From NCBI GenBank assembly GCA_019312835.1, contig JAFDCJ010000435.1:1-64000 (forward strand): a stretch of 64,000 nt of DNA. The letters are read 5' to 3'. The DNA is from Deltaproteobacteria bacterium. Its GTDB lineage: Bacteria; Desulfobacterota; Desulfobacteria; Desulfobacterales; JAFDCJ01. Both the position numbers and the translations under genes were made by a program. Numbering within the stretch: the stretch's first letter is position 1; each line of letters opens with the position of its first letter. Of this stretch, positions 9,063 through 16,544 are shown one piece after another. The notes under the pieces are model-generated. The model was not told where the DNA came from. It did not search any database and saw only the letters and a list, made by a program, of their open reading frames with translations.

Positions 9063-9204
9063 TTATCAACAAAATTTATCTTCCTGAGTTCATTTCGAAA
9101 ATTACAAATATGGATCTAAAAGTTCTTAAATTAAGAGTTTGACCAACGTAGAAATATTCTTAAAGATTTTAAATGGATCAGAGGTTATTAACAAGTTATG
9201 AACA
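9063..9204. promoter_or_regulatory. three TTATNAACA boxes (DnaA-box-like) in AT-rich DNA
   Basis: TTATCAACA (9063-9071), TTATTAACA (9185-9193) and TTATGAACA (9196-9204) each differ by one base from the DnaA box TTATNCACA. The last two are 11 bp apart, one helical turn. The flanking DNA is AT-rich. A replication or DnaA-regulatory role is only a possibility: no dnaA, dnaN or gidA lies nearby. Confidence 0.25.
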
Positions 9205-9296
9205 ATCGGGTTTTCTTTAGAAATCTATTAAAACCTTCCTATTTTAAGGATTTTGAATAATGTCTTAAAAAAAATCAAAACGCCTGAGAGGGCGCA

Positions 9297-9326
9297 TAAA
9301 AAAAGCGCCTGACATCCGTCAGGCGC
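9297..9326 (-). terminator. intrinsic terminator of the miaB operon
   Basis: A perfect 9-bp stem GCGCCTGAC/GTCAGGCGC with a 4-base loop (9305-9326) is followed on the minus strand by seven T residues (9298-9304). It lies about 60 bp after the bifunctional-nuclease stop and would end the DUF4911-miaB-nuclease transcript. Confidence 0.9.
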
Positions 9327-9386
9327 CATTCACTCGTTTGACCTAACCGCCCCAATCGGCAATCCTGATGGGGAATGGTTCAGCGG

Positions 9387-9884
9387 TTAGACCTTATATT
9401 TCCCGAAATCATCCGGGGACAGATTTGCCAGGTAATCGGCCCACTTTTTGCCGTCCTCGCTGGTATCGGCCACTTCGGCATCCGCATCACTTAATTTCGA
9501 TTTTTGCATGACCGAATCCTCGACATAGATCGGTGCTTTGAACCGCAGGGCCAGTGCGATGGCATCGCTTGGACGGGCATCGATGTCGAAACTCTGATCC
9601 TTGGAAACGAAATAGATGCGAGCGTAAAAGGTGTTATCTTTTAAGTCACAGACCTCGACCTTGACAATTGAAATTTCCAGGGTATCAGCGAAATTTTTTA
9701 AAAGATCATGGGTCATGGGACGATCATATTTTATGTTTTGAAGGGCTGACGCAATGGAGGTCGCTTCCAGCAATCCGATCCAGATGGGAACCGCTTGTTC
9801 ATCATCATCTGATTTTAAGATGATGATGGGGGTATTGGATGCCGGATCCATCGTCAGACCCGCTATGCTAACTTTATGCAGCAT
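9387..9884 (-). CDS. bifunctional nuclease family protein (DUF151)
   Basis: This 165-residue protein carries the DUF151/bifunctional nuclease domain over about residues 3-135. The signature 'PIIILKSDDDEQAVPIWIG' and 'SDAIALALRFKAPIYV' blocks are present. A member of the family from plants has DNase and RNase activity; bacterial roles are not settled. The start overlaps the miaB stop by 11 bp, so it is likely translated from the miaB transcript. A short acidic tail (about 135-165) follows the domain. A terminator follows. Confidence 0.85.
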   Translation of the reverse strand: MLHKVSIAGLTMDPASNTPIIILKSDDDEQAVPIWIGLLEATSIASALQNIKYDRPMTHDLLKNFADTLEISIVKVEVCDLKDNTFYARIYFVSKDQSFDIDARPSDAIALALRFKAPIYVEDSVMQKSKLSDADAEVADTSEDGKKWADYLANLSPDDFGKYKV

Positions 9885-11295
9885 AAATCTTTTCTCCTTT
9901 CAACCCGCCGGTTGCTCCCTTGCGTTCAACCGGTTTACCCCATAAGGAATGGGAGTAGGCCTTTTCAATTTTCACGTCTACCAATTGCCCCGGGGCTATC
10001 TCTTCACAATTATCGGAATCACCGTGCCGGTAGAAATTTACAATTTTGTTTGTAGATGTGCGCCCGGTCCACTGGACAGCCTGGTACGGTTGGTTCAGGT
10101 CGCCCGATATCTGTCTCTTGCTGAAACCCTCGACCAGAATCGACAAACAGGATCCCACCAGGGCCTGATTTTTCTTTTTCGTACAGGTCTCTTGCAGATC
10201 CAGGAGAATCTGCAGCCGTTTTTTCATTTGCCGATCCGATACCTTCGCGTCGAATTTCGCCGCCGGCGCGTTGGGGCGATCCGAGTACTTGAAGGCAAAA
10301 AGACCGTCAAATTCTATGGTCCGGATCAAATCCAGGGTTTCTTCAAAGTCAGCCTCTGACTCTCCCGGAAACCCGACAATAAAATCGGAAGTGATCGCAA
10401 TCTCAGGACAAGTATCTCTGAGTTTGGCGACTTTGTCAAGATACAGCTCTTTTGTGTATTTACGATTCATGCGTTCCAGAACGCGATTGGATCCCGATTG
10501 AACCGGCAAATGTATATGTTTACATAGTTTTTCATTGGTTCTGAAGGCGTTTATCAATTCCCCATCAAAATCTTTGGGGTGGGAAGTCGTAAACCGCAGC
10601 CTCAAAAGCGGTTCGATTTGAGCGATCTGCCAGAGCAATTCCGTAAAGGAGCCCAGGCCCTCTTTTTTACCATAACTATTCACATTTTGTCCGAGCAGGG
10701 TGACTTCTTTGACGCCGGCTTCTGCAAGCTGATTGATTTCGTTGAGAATCACATCAGGATGTCGGCTGGTTTCCCTGCCCCTGACGTAAGGCACCACGCA
10801 ATAGGCGCAGAAATTGTCGCATCCCCGCATGATGGTAACAAACCGTGACACCTGGCCGGTGGGAAAGATATGGTCTTGGGCTTCCTGGAAATCGGGTTTG
10901 TCCGTCTGCTGGATATCGACAATCCGGCAGCGCTTTTTCTCTATCGTTTGAATTAAATGCGGCAGCCGATCAATGGCCTGGGTTCCGAATACAAGGTCCA
11001 GATACGGAATCCGCTTGAATATTTTGTCGCCTTCCTGCTGGGCGACACAGCCGCCAACGGCGGCAATAAGCCCCGGCTTCTTTTTTTTCAGCCTGGCCAG
11101 GCGACCCAGGAAGCTGAAGGCTTTTTGCTCGGCTTTGGCACGAATGGTACAGGTGTTCACAATCACCAGATCCGCCTTCTCGAGAGACGCGGTCTGCTGG
11201 TACCCCAGGGCAGCCAGTCGTAAGGCAATCTGCTCGGAATCATACACATTCATTTGACAGCCGATGGTGTTTAAATACAGATATTTATTTACCAT
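9874..11295 (-). CDS. miaB: tRNA-2-methylthio-N6-dimethylallyladenosine synthase MiaB
   Basis: This 473-residue radical-SAM methylthiotransferase adds the methylthio group to i6A37 of tRNAs. The N-terminal UPF0004 domain carries its auxiliary-cluster cysteines in 'GCQMN', 'NTCTIR' and 'GGCVAQ'. The radical-SAM motif is CxxxCxxC in 'GCDNFCAYCVVP'. A C-terminal TRAM domain is visible as 'LVDVKIEKAYSHSLWG'. Length is normal for the family. The start shares one base with the upstream DUF4911 stop (TAATG), a sign of translational coupling. Confidence 0.95.
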   Translation of the reverse strand: MVNKYLYLNTIGCQMNVYDSEQIALRLAALGYQQTASLEKADLVIVNTCTIRAKAEQKAFSFLGRLARLKKKKPGLIAAVGGCVAQQEGDKIFKRIPYLDLVFGTQAIDRLPHLIQTIEKKRCRIVDIQQTDKPDFQEAQDHIFPTGQVSRFVTIMRGCDNFCAYCVVPYVRGRETSRHPDVILNEINQLAEAGVKEVTLLGQNVNSYGKKEGLGSFTELLWQIAQIEPLLRLRFTTSHPKDFDGELINAFRTNEKLCKHIHLPVQSGSNRVLERMNRKYTKELYLDKVAKLRDTCPEIAITSDFIVGFPGESEADFEETLDLIRTIEFDGLFAFKYSDRPNAPAAKFDAKVSDRQMKKRLQILLDLQETCTKKKNQALVGSCLSILVEGFSKRQISGDLNQPYQAVQWTGRTSTNKIVNFYRHGDSDNCEEIAPGQLVDVKIEKAYSHSLWGKPVERKGATGGLKGEKIYAA

Positions 11296-11582
11296 TAAAG
11301 CCTTTCCTGCAATGTACTGCGCAATTTACCGTACATCCGGTTATTTTTTGCAGGAATCGATTCCAGCATGAAATCATTTTTTAGATCCTGCAGGATTGCG
11401 TCCACATCCGGTTCACAGCCGGGCGCGATATGAAAAACGACGATACCGGACTTCGAATCCAGTGTCTCCAGGACTGCAATACCATCATAGGCCTCCAAAA
11501 TGAACCTTAAAAAGGCGATTTCACGGCGGTCAACGCGATAATACCGCTTGATGGTTTCGACAGACCCAAGAGAGGATGACAT
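11295..11582 (-). CDS. DUF4911 domain protein
   Basis: This is a small protein (95 residues from ATG 11582) matching DUF4911, a short alpha/beta domain often found directly upstream of miaB in delta-proteobacteria. Recognisable parts are 'RREIAFLRFILEAYDGIAVL' and 'GIVVFHIAPGCE'. It overlaps miaB by one base in TAATG. An upstream in-frame TTG (11600) with an AAGGA-like site is an alternative start. Function is unknown; the coupling suggests a role linked to MiaB or tRNA modification. Confidence 0.75.
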   Translation of the reverse strand: MSSSLGSVETIKRYYRVDRREIAFLRFILEAYDGIAVLETLDSKSGIVVFHIAPGCEPDVDAILQDLKNDFMLESIPAKNNRMYGKLRSTLQERL

Positions 11583-11683
11583 GGCAAGAAATAAGCACAA
11601 ATTCCTTCATGAGCTAGAGGCAAAAATTGCAAGCCGTTTAGATAGTATAATCATATCATGGCCTTTTTCAATAAAAAAGCAAG

Positions 11684-11900
11684 TAAGTTGATTCGGTTGA
11701 TTGAGTTGATTAAGGGATCGCTAAGCTCTCTTATTTAATCCGCCACGGCAGACGCGGATTCAACAAACAACCCGTCATGCCGCTCGCCAAAAAGATTTGA
11801 ATGAAAACTTCCCCACGTCTCGGTTTATGAAGATAGTTGAGCTAACCAGATAATTTCAGAGAGTTCCAACTCAATCAACCACTCAACCAATCAATCAACA
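11684..11900. repeat. word-repeat element with inverted arms (GTTGATTGA word)
   Basis: The left arm (11684-11714) is AAGTTGATTCGGTTGATTGA-type repeats. The right arm (11867-11900) is CAACTCAATCAACC-type repeats, the reverse complement. The 150-bp spacer holds an AATCCGCC...GCGGATT inverted repeat (about 11737-11760). The element fills the gap between the divergent DUF4911 and recJ genes; the rest of the gap shows no gene. It shares its word with 6840-6922 and 24858-24978. Confidence 0.78.
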
Positions 11901-11996
11901 TTTTGATCCGATCCGCAGACGCCAAATAATCGTCGGGCCAGATTGGAAATCATATGTGCTTGTCTGCAACAACAAACTAGGGTATATGGCCCATTT

Positions 11997-13715
11997 ATGA
12001 AAGCACACTGGCAAATGCACCAGCCGAACCCGGATATGGTCGAGACCCTGAGAGCGGCATCCGGCTATCACCCCATCACCGCCGCCGTGCTGATCAATCG
12101 CAATATTTCGACACGGCGGGATGCCGAAAAATTTTTAAGGACCTCCTTACATGATTTACGCTCGCCTTTTACCCTGCAGGATATGGAGCCGGCCGTCAAC
12201 CGCATTTTGAAGGCCATCATCGGGGGCGAAAAAATACTGATTTTTGGCGACTACGATGTCGACGGGGTGACCTCTGTCGTCATTCTGCTGAATTTTTTGC
12301 GTGATGTCGGAGCAGACGTATCCTATTATATTCCTCACCGGATCACCGAGGGTTACAGCATCCAACCCGGGCATATCGTCCAGCATGCCCGTCCCCATCA
12401 ATTCGACCTCATCATCACCGCTGACTGCGGTTCCGGAAGCCACCAGGCGGTGGAAGCGGCCAACAGATTCGGCATCGATGTGATTATTACGGATCACCAT
12501 AACATCTCCGAAGATATCCCGTCGGCGCTGGCGGTAATAAATCCCAAACGGCATGACTGCCAAGCGGGTTTGCACGACCTGGCCGGTGTCGGGGTGGCAT
12601 TTTTTCTGTTAATCTGCCTGCGGACCCGCCTGCGGGAGACGGGGTTATGGGATGAGCGTCCGGAACCCAATCTGAAAGAATATTGTGACCTGGTGGCGCT
12701 CGGTACAATTGCCGATATGGTGCCGCTCATCGACGAAAACCGGATCCTGAGCAGAGCCGGCCTCGAGTTGATCAAGGCCGGTCATCGCCCCGGCCTGACG
12801 GCGTTGCTGGATGCCAGCGCCATTCGCAACCAGGCCCTGAGTGCCGATGATGTGGCCTTCAGGCTGGCACCCCGGTTAAATGCCGCCGGCCGGATGGACC
12901 ACGCGGCGCGAGCGGTTGAACTTCTGATCGCCCGGGATACCCGGGCAGCCGCAAAAACCGCTCACACGCTGAATTTGCTCAATCGTAAACGGCAGGACCT
13001 GGAAAAGGGAATCCTGGCAGATATTCAGCGCTTTATCGACAGCAACCCGTCGTTGCTCCGCCAACGATCGCTGGTTTTATATCGGCCGGGATGGCATGTC
13101 GGGGTTTTGGGGATTGTGGCATCCCGCATGATGCGCGACTATCATCGTCCGGTGGTTCTAATCTCCCTGCAGGATGGGGTTGGCAAAGGCTCGGCCAGGA
13201 GTGCGGAGGGGCTCAACCTGTATGATGCCCTGGCCGCCTGCGAGGCTTACCTGGAAGGTTTCGGAGGGCACGCCCTGGCAGCCGGGCTTCAAATCCGCGA
13301 AGAGAATATAGCCGACTTCCAACATGCTTTTGAACTGGAGATCCAGCGAACAACCGCCCCGGAGACCTTGGTGCCGGTTTTGCAAATTGACGGTGAATTG
13401 GATTTGGCTGCAATTTCAGATGATCTTGTCGATGAGTTGGAATCATTGATGCCTTTTGGCACCGGTAACCCCGAACCGCTCTTTCTGGCCCGTAAGGTGA
13501 AAGTTGTTAACGCTAAAATCGTCGGCCGCAACCATCGGCGCATGATGTTAAGCCAATCATCGGGATACCGAACCGCCACCATCCCCGCCATTCATTTCAA
13601 TGTCCCAGACGCGGATGCCCAAAAATTTCATTTTGAGCAGATGGTGTTCAGATTGCAGTGGAATCTTTGGAACGGCAAAAAGACCGCTCAAATTGTGATA
13701 GAAGATTTGCAATAA
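11997..13715 (+). CDS. recJ: single-stranded-DNA-specific exonuclease RecJ
   Basis: This 572-residue DHH-family 5'-3' exonuclease acts in recombination and repair of gaps. The metal site motif 'GDYDVDGVTS' and the DHH motif in 'TDHHNI' are present, followed by a DHHA1 domain with 'GGHALAAGLQI' and a C-terminal OB-fold ('FGTGNPEPLFL'). The ATG at 11997 is preferred; an upstream TTG (11943) would add 18 residues with no family-like content and lacks a ribosome site. Length matches the family. A word-repeat element begins about 25 bp after the stop. Confidence 0.93.
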   Translation: MKAHWQMHQPNPDMVETLRAASGYHPITAAVLINRNISTRRDAEKFLRTSLHDLRSPFTLQDMEPAVNRILKAIIGGEKILIFGDYDVDGVTSVVILLNFLRDVGADVSYYIPHRITEGYSIQPGHIVQHARPHQFDLIITADCGSGSHQAVEAANRFGIDVIITDHHNISEDIPSALAVINPKRHDCQAGLHDLAGVGVAFFLLICLRTRLRETGLWDERPEPNLKEYCDLVALGTIADMVPLIDENRILSRAGLELIKAGHRPGLTALLDASAIRNQALSADDVAFRLAPRLNAAGRMDHAARAVELLIARDTRAAAKTAHTLNLLNRKRQDLEKGILADIQRFIDSNPSLLRQRSLVLYRPGWHVGVLGIVASRMMRDYHRPVVLISLQDGVGKGSARSAEGLNLYDALAACEAYLEGFGGHALAAGLQIREENIADFQHAFELEIQRTTAPETLVPVLQIDGELDLAAISDDLVDELESLMPFGTGNPEPLFLARKVKVVNAKIVGRNHRRMMLSQSSGYRTATIPAIHFNVPDADAQKFHFEQMVFRLQWNLWNGKKTAQIVIEDLQ

Positions 13716-13739
13716 CAGGTTTAAAGGCTCTGGTTTCAG

Positions 13740-13913
13740 CGTTCAGGGTTCTGGTTGCTGTGTTCAGGGTTAGAGTTCCCGACCCGCTCCGGCTCTAATT
13801 GGGTAATGCTGGCATAGCCGGTAAGCATGAATATCCTCAAGTAAAGCTTCACATTCGTGAGGATGCGGAACTACAGACAACCCTGAACGTTGAACATTGA
13901 ACCTTTGAACCCT
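13740..13913. repeat. word-repeat element with inverted arms (GTTCAGGGTT word)
   Basis: The left arm (13740-13775) repeats GTTCAGGGTT and GGTTGCTG words. The right arm (13877-13913) repeats CCCTGAAC, TTGAACATTGAACC, the reverse complement. The 100-bp spacer contains no gene. It starts about 25 bp after the recJ stop. GTTCAGGGTT also appears in the composite copies at 30128 and 31955. Confidence 0.78.
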
Positions 13914-13995
13914 TTAATACATTTTTGCTTGCAATCCTGATTTCTAAACATTATTATGCTCGCAACAGTTTAACCTTATTGGAAGGTAGTCTGCC

Positions 13996-14418
13996 ATGGC
14001 CAAGGTATTCAGACCCAGTTCTCGCGAATCAAGCATCTTATCGAAAATAGAATCAACCAAAGAGCACATGCGCCGTCTGGCTATCAGCAGGGTCCGCGAT
14101 TGCTCGGAGCCCCTCGCCAATGCCATTTCCTCCAAGCTGATTGAAAAAAAACTGGTTGAGACAACCAATCAAAATTCCCTTGAGGAGCAGATAAAGGGGT
14201 GTTTGGACCGGATGACGCGCATGGACGATTTTGATATTGACTATCAGATCGCACCGATCCGTAATATCGTCCCCCAGCCGCAAATCGTGAGTCTGTATGT
14301 GACCGCCTATGTTATCGAAAAGCTGATCGACCACAAGGATGTGGTGGACATATACGGTTCCGATGAGGAATTATATTTTACCATCAACCAGCAAGTAAAA
14401 AAATTCCTGCCGCTATAA
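13996..14418 (+). CDS. conserved protein of unknown function, coupled to an MBL-fold gene
   Basis: This 140-residue soluble protein is mostly helical, with 'SILSKIESTKEHMRRLAISRV' at its N-terminal side. There are no Cys residues in obvious metal sites and no membrane segment. A GGAAGG sequence lies 9-14 bases before ATG 13996. It ends in TAATG shared with the downstream MBL-fold gene, which points to translational coupling. I do not recognise the family and propose no activity. Its job may concern the neighbouring hydrolase. Confidence 0.75.
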   Translation: MAKVFRPSSRESSILSKIESTKEHMRRLAISRVRDCSEPLANAISSKLIEKKLVETTNQNSLEEQIKGCLDRMTRMDDFDIDYQIAPIRNIVPQPQIVSLYVTAYVIEKLIDHKDVVDIYGSDEELYFTINQQVKKFLPL

Positions 14419-15470
14419 TGCGCCCCAGCTTTAATCCCCGGTTAATCAACGGTCCCTTCGACGATCCCGGGCTCTTTATTCCATTTTATTTTCAAAACCG
14501 CGCGCTGATTTTTGACCTCGGCGACATCAGCTGCCTGGCTTCCAGAGATCTGCTCAAAATCAGTCATGCGTTTGTAACCCATACCCACATGGACCATTTC
14601 ATCGGTTTTGATCGTCTCCTGCGAACGGCTCTGGGACGTGAAAAAACATTGGCGCTTTTCGGCCCCGCGGGTTTTATCCAAAACGTTGAAGGCAAGCTGG
14701 CCGGCTACACCTGGAATCTGGTTGAAAAATATAATTATCCACTGAACCTGCAGATAACAGAGGTCGATTCACAATCCCTCATTTGCCGGCGCTTCCGCTG
14801 CAGCGATAAATTCAGACCGGACGGCGCAGTCGTCGAGCAACCCTTTGGCGGAACCCTTTATCAGGAGGCTGGGTTTACGATTAGCACCGCCATTCTCGAT
14901 CACGGCATCCCCTGTCTGGGCTTGGCCATTAAAGAACAATTTCACGTTAACATTTTAAAAGAGGGCTTAAAAAAAGTGGGGCTTGAACCCGGCCCATGGC
15001 TGGCGGACTTCAAACAGGCGTTATATGACCGTTCTGACCCGGAGTCGATATTTGAACTGCAGCATGGATCCGGCCGGAAGGTCCAACAATTCCGTTTGGG
15101 GGAACTGGCCGCAAAAATAGCCCTGATGACACCGGGTCAGAAAATCGCCTACATCAGCGATGTGGCCTATACCCCATCCAATGTCGAGCGGATTGTCGAT
15201 CTGGTGCAAGCGTCCGATCATCTTTATATCGAAGCCGTGTTTCGCGATGCGCACCAGGAACTTGCCGTTGAAAAAAAACACCTCACCGCCGGACAGGCCG
15301 GTATGCTGGCCGCCAGGGCCCGGGTAAAGCAGTTTTCGGTCTTTCATTTCTCCCCCAGGTACACGGGTGAGGAAGAGGCTTTGAGGGAAGAGGCGCAGCT
15401 GGCATACCAAGAGCAGATGTCAGAGGACAGAGGACAGAAGTTTTTGAATGGGGAAGAAAAACCGGAATAA
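14418..15470 (+). CDS. MBL-fold metallo-hydrolase (RNase Z-like)
   Basis: This 350-residue metallo-beta-lactamase-fold protein has the metal motif HxHxDH in 'FVTHTHMDHFIGFD' (about 53-60). Further likely ligands lie in 'ILDHGIPCLG', 'AYISDVAY' and 'SVFHFSPRY'. The layout is like RNase Z and related hydrolases, but a tRNA 3'-processing role is not proven. The start overlaps the upstream stop by one base. The last 20 residues or so are encoded by a CAGAGGACAGAGGACAGAAG repeat (about 15420-15440), the same word as the element at 56241, so the C-terminus looks extended by intergenic sequence. Confidence 0.82.
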   Translation: MRPSFNPRLINGPFDDPGLFIPFYFQNRALIFDLGDISCLASRDLLKISHAFVTHTHMDHFIGFDRLLRTALGREKTLALFGPAGFIQNVEGKLAGYTWNLVEKYNYPLNLQITEVDSQSLICRRFRCSDKFRPDGAVVEQPFGGTLYQEAGFTISTAILDHGIPCLGLAIKEQFHVNILKEGLKKVGLEPGPWLADFKQALYDRSDPESIFELQHGSGRKVQQFRLGELAAKIALMTPGQKIAYISDVAYTPSNVERIVDLVQASDHLYIEAVFRDAHQELAVEKKHLTAGQAGMLAARARVKQFSVFHFSPRYTGEEEALREEAQLAYQEQMSEDRGQKFLNGEEKPE

Positions 15471-15509
15471 AATCAACCGACTGAAAACTAATTCTAGAGC
15501 TTATTTGAG

Positions 15510-15896
15510 ATGAAAGTTAAAATAGATCAACTGGACACGTACTCAGACAAACGAGGCGTTGTTTTCGAACCGATTGGCGGTGAATCCGTGCCTGCTCAGC
15601 ACAATTGCCATGTGGTCGTCAGCAAGCCCGGTGTTATTCGCGGCAACCACTACCATTTAAACGGCACCGAAACGATTGTCGTAATCGGGCCCGCCATTTT
15701 GAAATTTAAGGAAGGCGATGAAATCTACGACGTTGAAGTGCCGGTCAATCAGACGCACCGTTTCATCATCCCGCCGCAGGTTTCCCATGCCATTAAAAAT
15801 ACCGGCGGGGAAATCAACTTTCTGATCGCCTTCAACACCCTTTCCCACGATCCCCAAAATCCGGACGTTGTACGCGACATATTGATAGACAAGTGA
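15510..15896 (+). CDS. cupin-fold protein, sugar-epimerase-like
   Basis: This is a 128-residue single-domain cupin. The metal-site-like 'GVIRGNHYHLNGTE' (two His, one Glu) and 'IIPPQVSHAIKN' motifs are present. It resembles small polysaccharide-biosynthesis cupins such as FdtA/WxcM-like sugar isomerases, but no sugar-nucleotide genes are adjacent to support a pathway. It is predicted cytoplasmic. The following gene, iorB, is on the opposite strand and converges 18 bp away. Confidence 0.72.
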   Translation: MKVKIDQLDTYSDKRGVVFEPIGGESVPAQHNCHVVVSKPGVIRGNHYHLNGTETIVVIGPAILKFKEGDEIYDVEVPVNQTHRFIIPPQVSHAIKNTGGEINFLIAFNTLSHDPQNPDVVRDILIDK

Positions 15897-15914
15897 AAAA
15901 GAAGGCCTTTTCAA

Positions 15915-16541
15915 TCAGCCGGCGCTTTGTACCATTCGGATACCCATATCAAAGGCCCTGAGATTTAAGGATCGTTTTTCGGCCGGCAGGCTTTCGGAAA
16001 TAACAGCTTCAAAATCTTCCCGGTCAAACGGCAGCACGCCGATTGCGGCGGCGGCACCGATCATCATGATGTTTCCAAAAATCGGGTTGCCCAGTTCAAG
16101 GGCCTTTGTGGTGGCCTCCAGAAACCAGCAGGCTTCGGATAATTCTGTAATCCAGGTCGATATCGCATCCAGATCGGGATATTGCTGGTCACCGGAAATC
16201 ACGCCGATGGCGTGAATGGGTCGCATGTTGCAAAGAACGTTGACATGGGGGTTGCCATAGGTTGCCAACACCCGCATGGCTTCGGTTGGCTCCAGCGAGA
16301 TAACCAGATGGCATTGCCCCCTGGGGATTTGCGGCGACCAGGTGGACCCCGTTGATATCCGCAAATGGCTCATGACCGACCCACCGCGCTGGGAAGCCCC
16401 GAATGTTTCCCCAATCGTCACACTCAAACCCTTGCGGGAGAGCATATTTCCTAAAATCCGGGAAGCCATGACATTGCCCTGGCCGCCGACACCGGTGATG
16501 ATCACATTATAGGGATCGAGGGGTAACGTCTCTTGCTGCAT
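15915..16541 (-). CDS. iorB: indolepyruvate:ferredoxin oxidoreductase, beta subunit
   Basis: This 208-residue subunit belongs to the gamma-type 2-oxoacid oxidoreductase domain family. It shows the glycine-rich 'ITGVGGQGNVMASRILG' and 'GASQRGGSVMSHLRIS' motifs. With IorA it oxidatively decarboxylates aryl-pyruvates to aryl-acetyl-CoA, reducing ferredoxin, in amino-acid fermentation or the reverse direction. It begins 3 bp after the iorA stop, so the two are one operon. It converges with the cupin gene. Confidence 0.9.
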   Translation of the reverse strand: MQQETLPLDPYNVIITGVGGQGNVMASRILGNMLSRKGLSVTIGETFGASQRGGSVMSHLRISTGSTWSPQIPRGQCHLVISLEPTEAMRVLATYGNPHVNVLCNMRPIHAIGVISGDQQYPDLDAISTWITELSEACWFLEATTKALELGNPIFGNIMMIGAAAAIGVLPFDREDFEAVISESLPAEKRSLNLRAFDMGIRMVQSAG

Positions 16542-16544
16542 GGT

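Larger units (their letters stand above)
8742..9296. other. AT-rich gene-free region
   Basis: No convincing gene is present: the short open frames here lack ribosome sites and family features. The left part holds two 16-bp near-identical copies of ACTATATAyaGTATA-type sequence (8819 and 8851). The right part (about 9060-9290) is very AT-rich and holds three TTATNAACA nonamers. It probably carries promoter and operator functions for the receiver gene at 8741. Confidence 0.5.

Noticed and set aside
8885-9142. 85-codon frame in the AT-rich gap upstream of the receiver gene
   Set aside because: No ribosome site and mixed composition; the region looks regulatory.
5974-13913. Word repeats considered as CRISPR arrays or tandem repeats
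   Set aside because: Units are too short and irregular, no constant repeat/unique spacer pattern exists, and each tract has an inverted partner, which CRISPR arrays lack.
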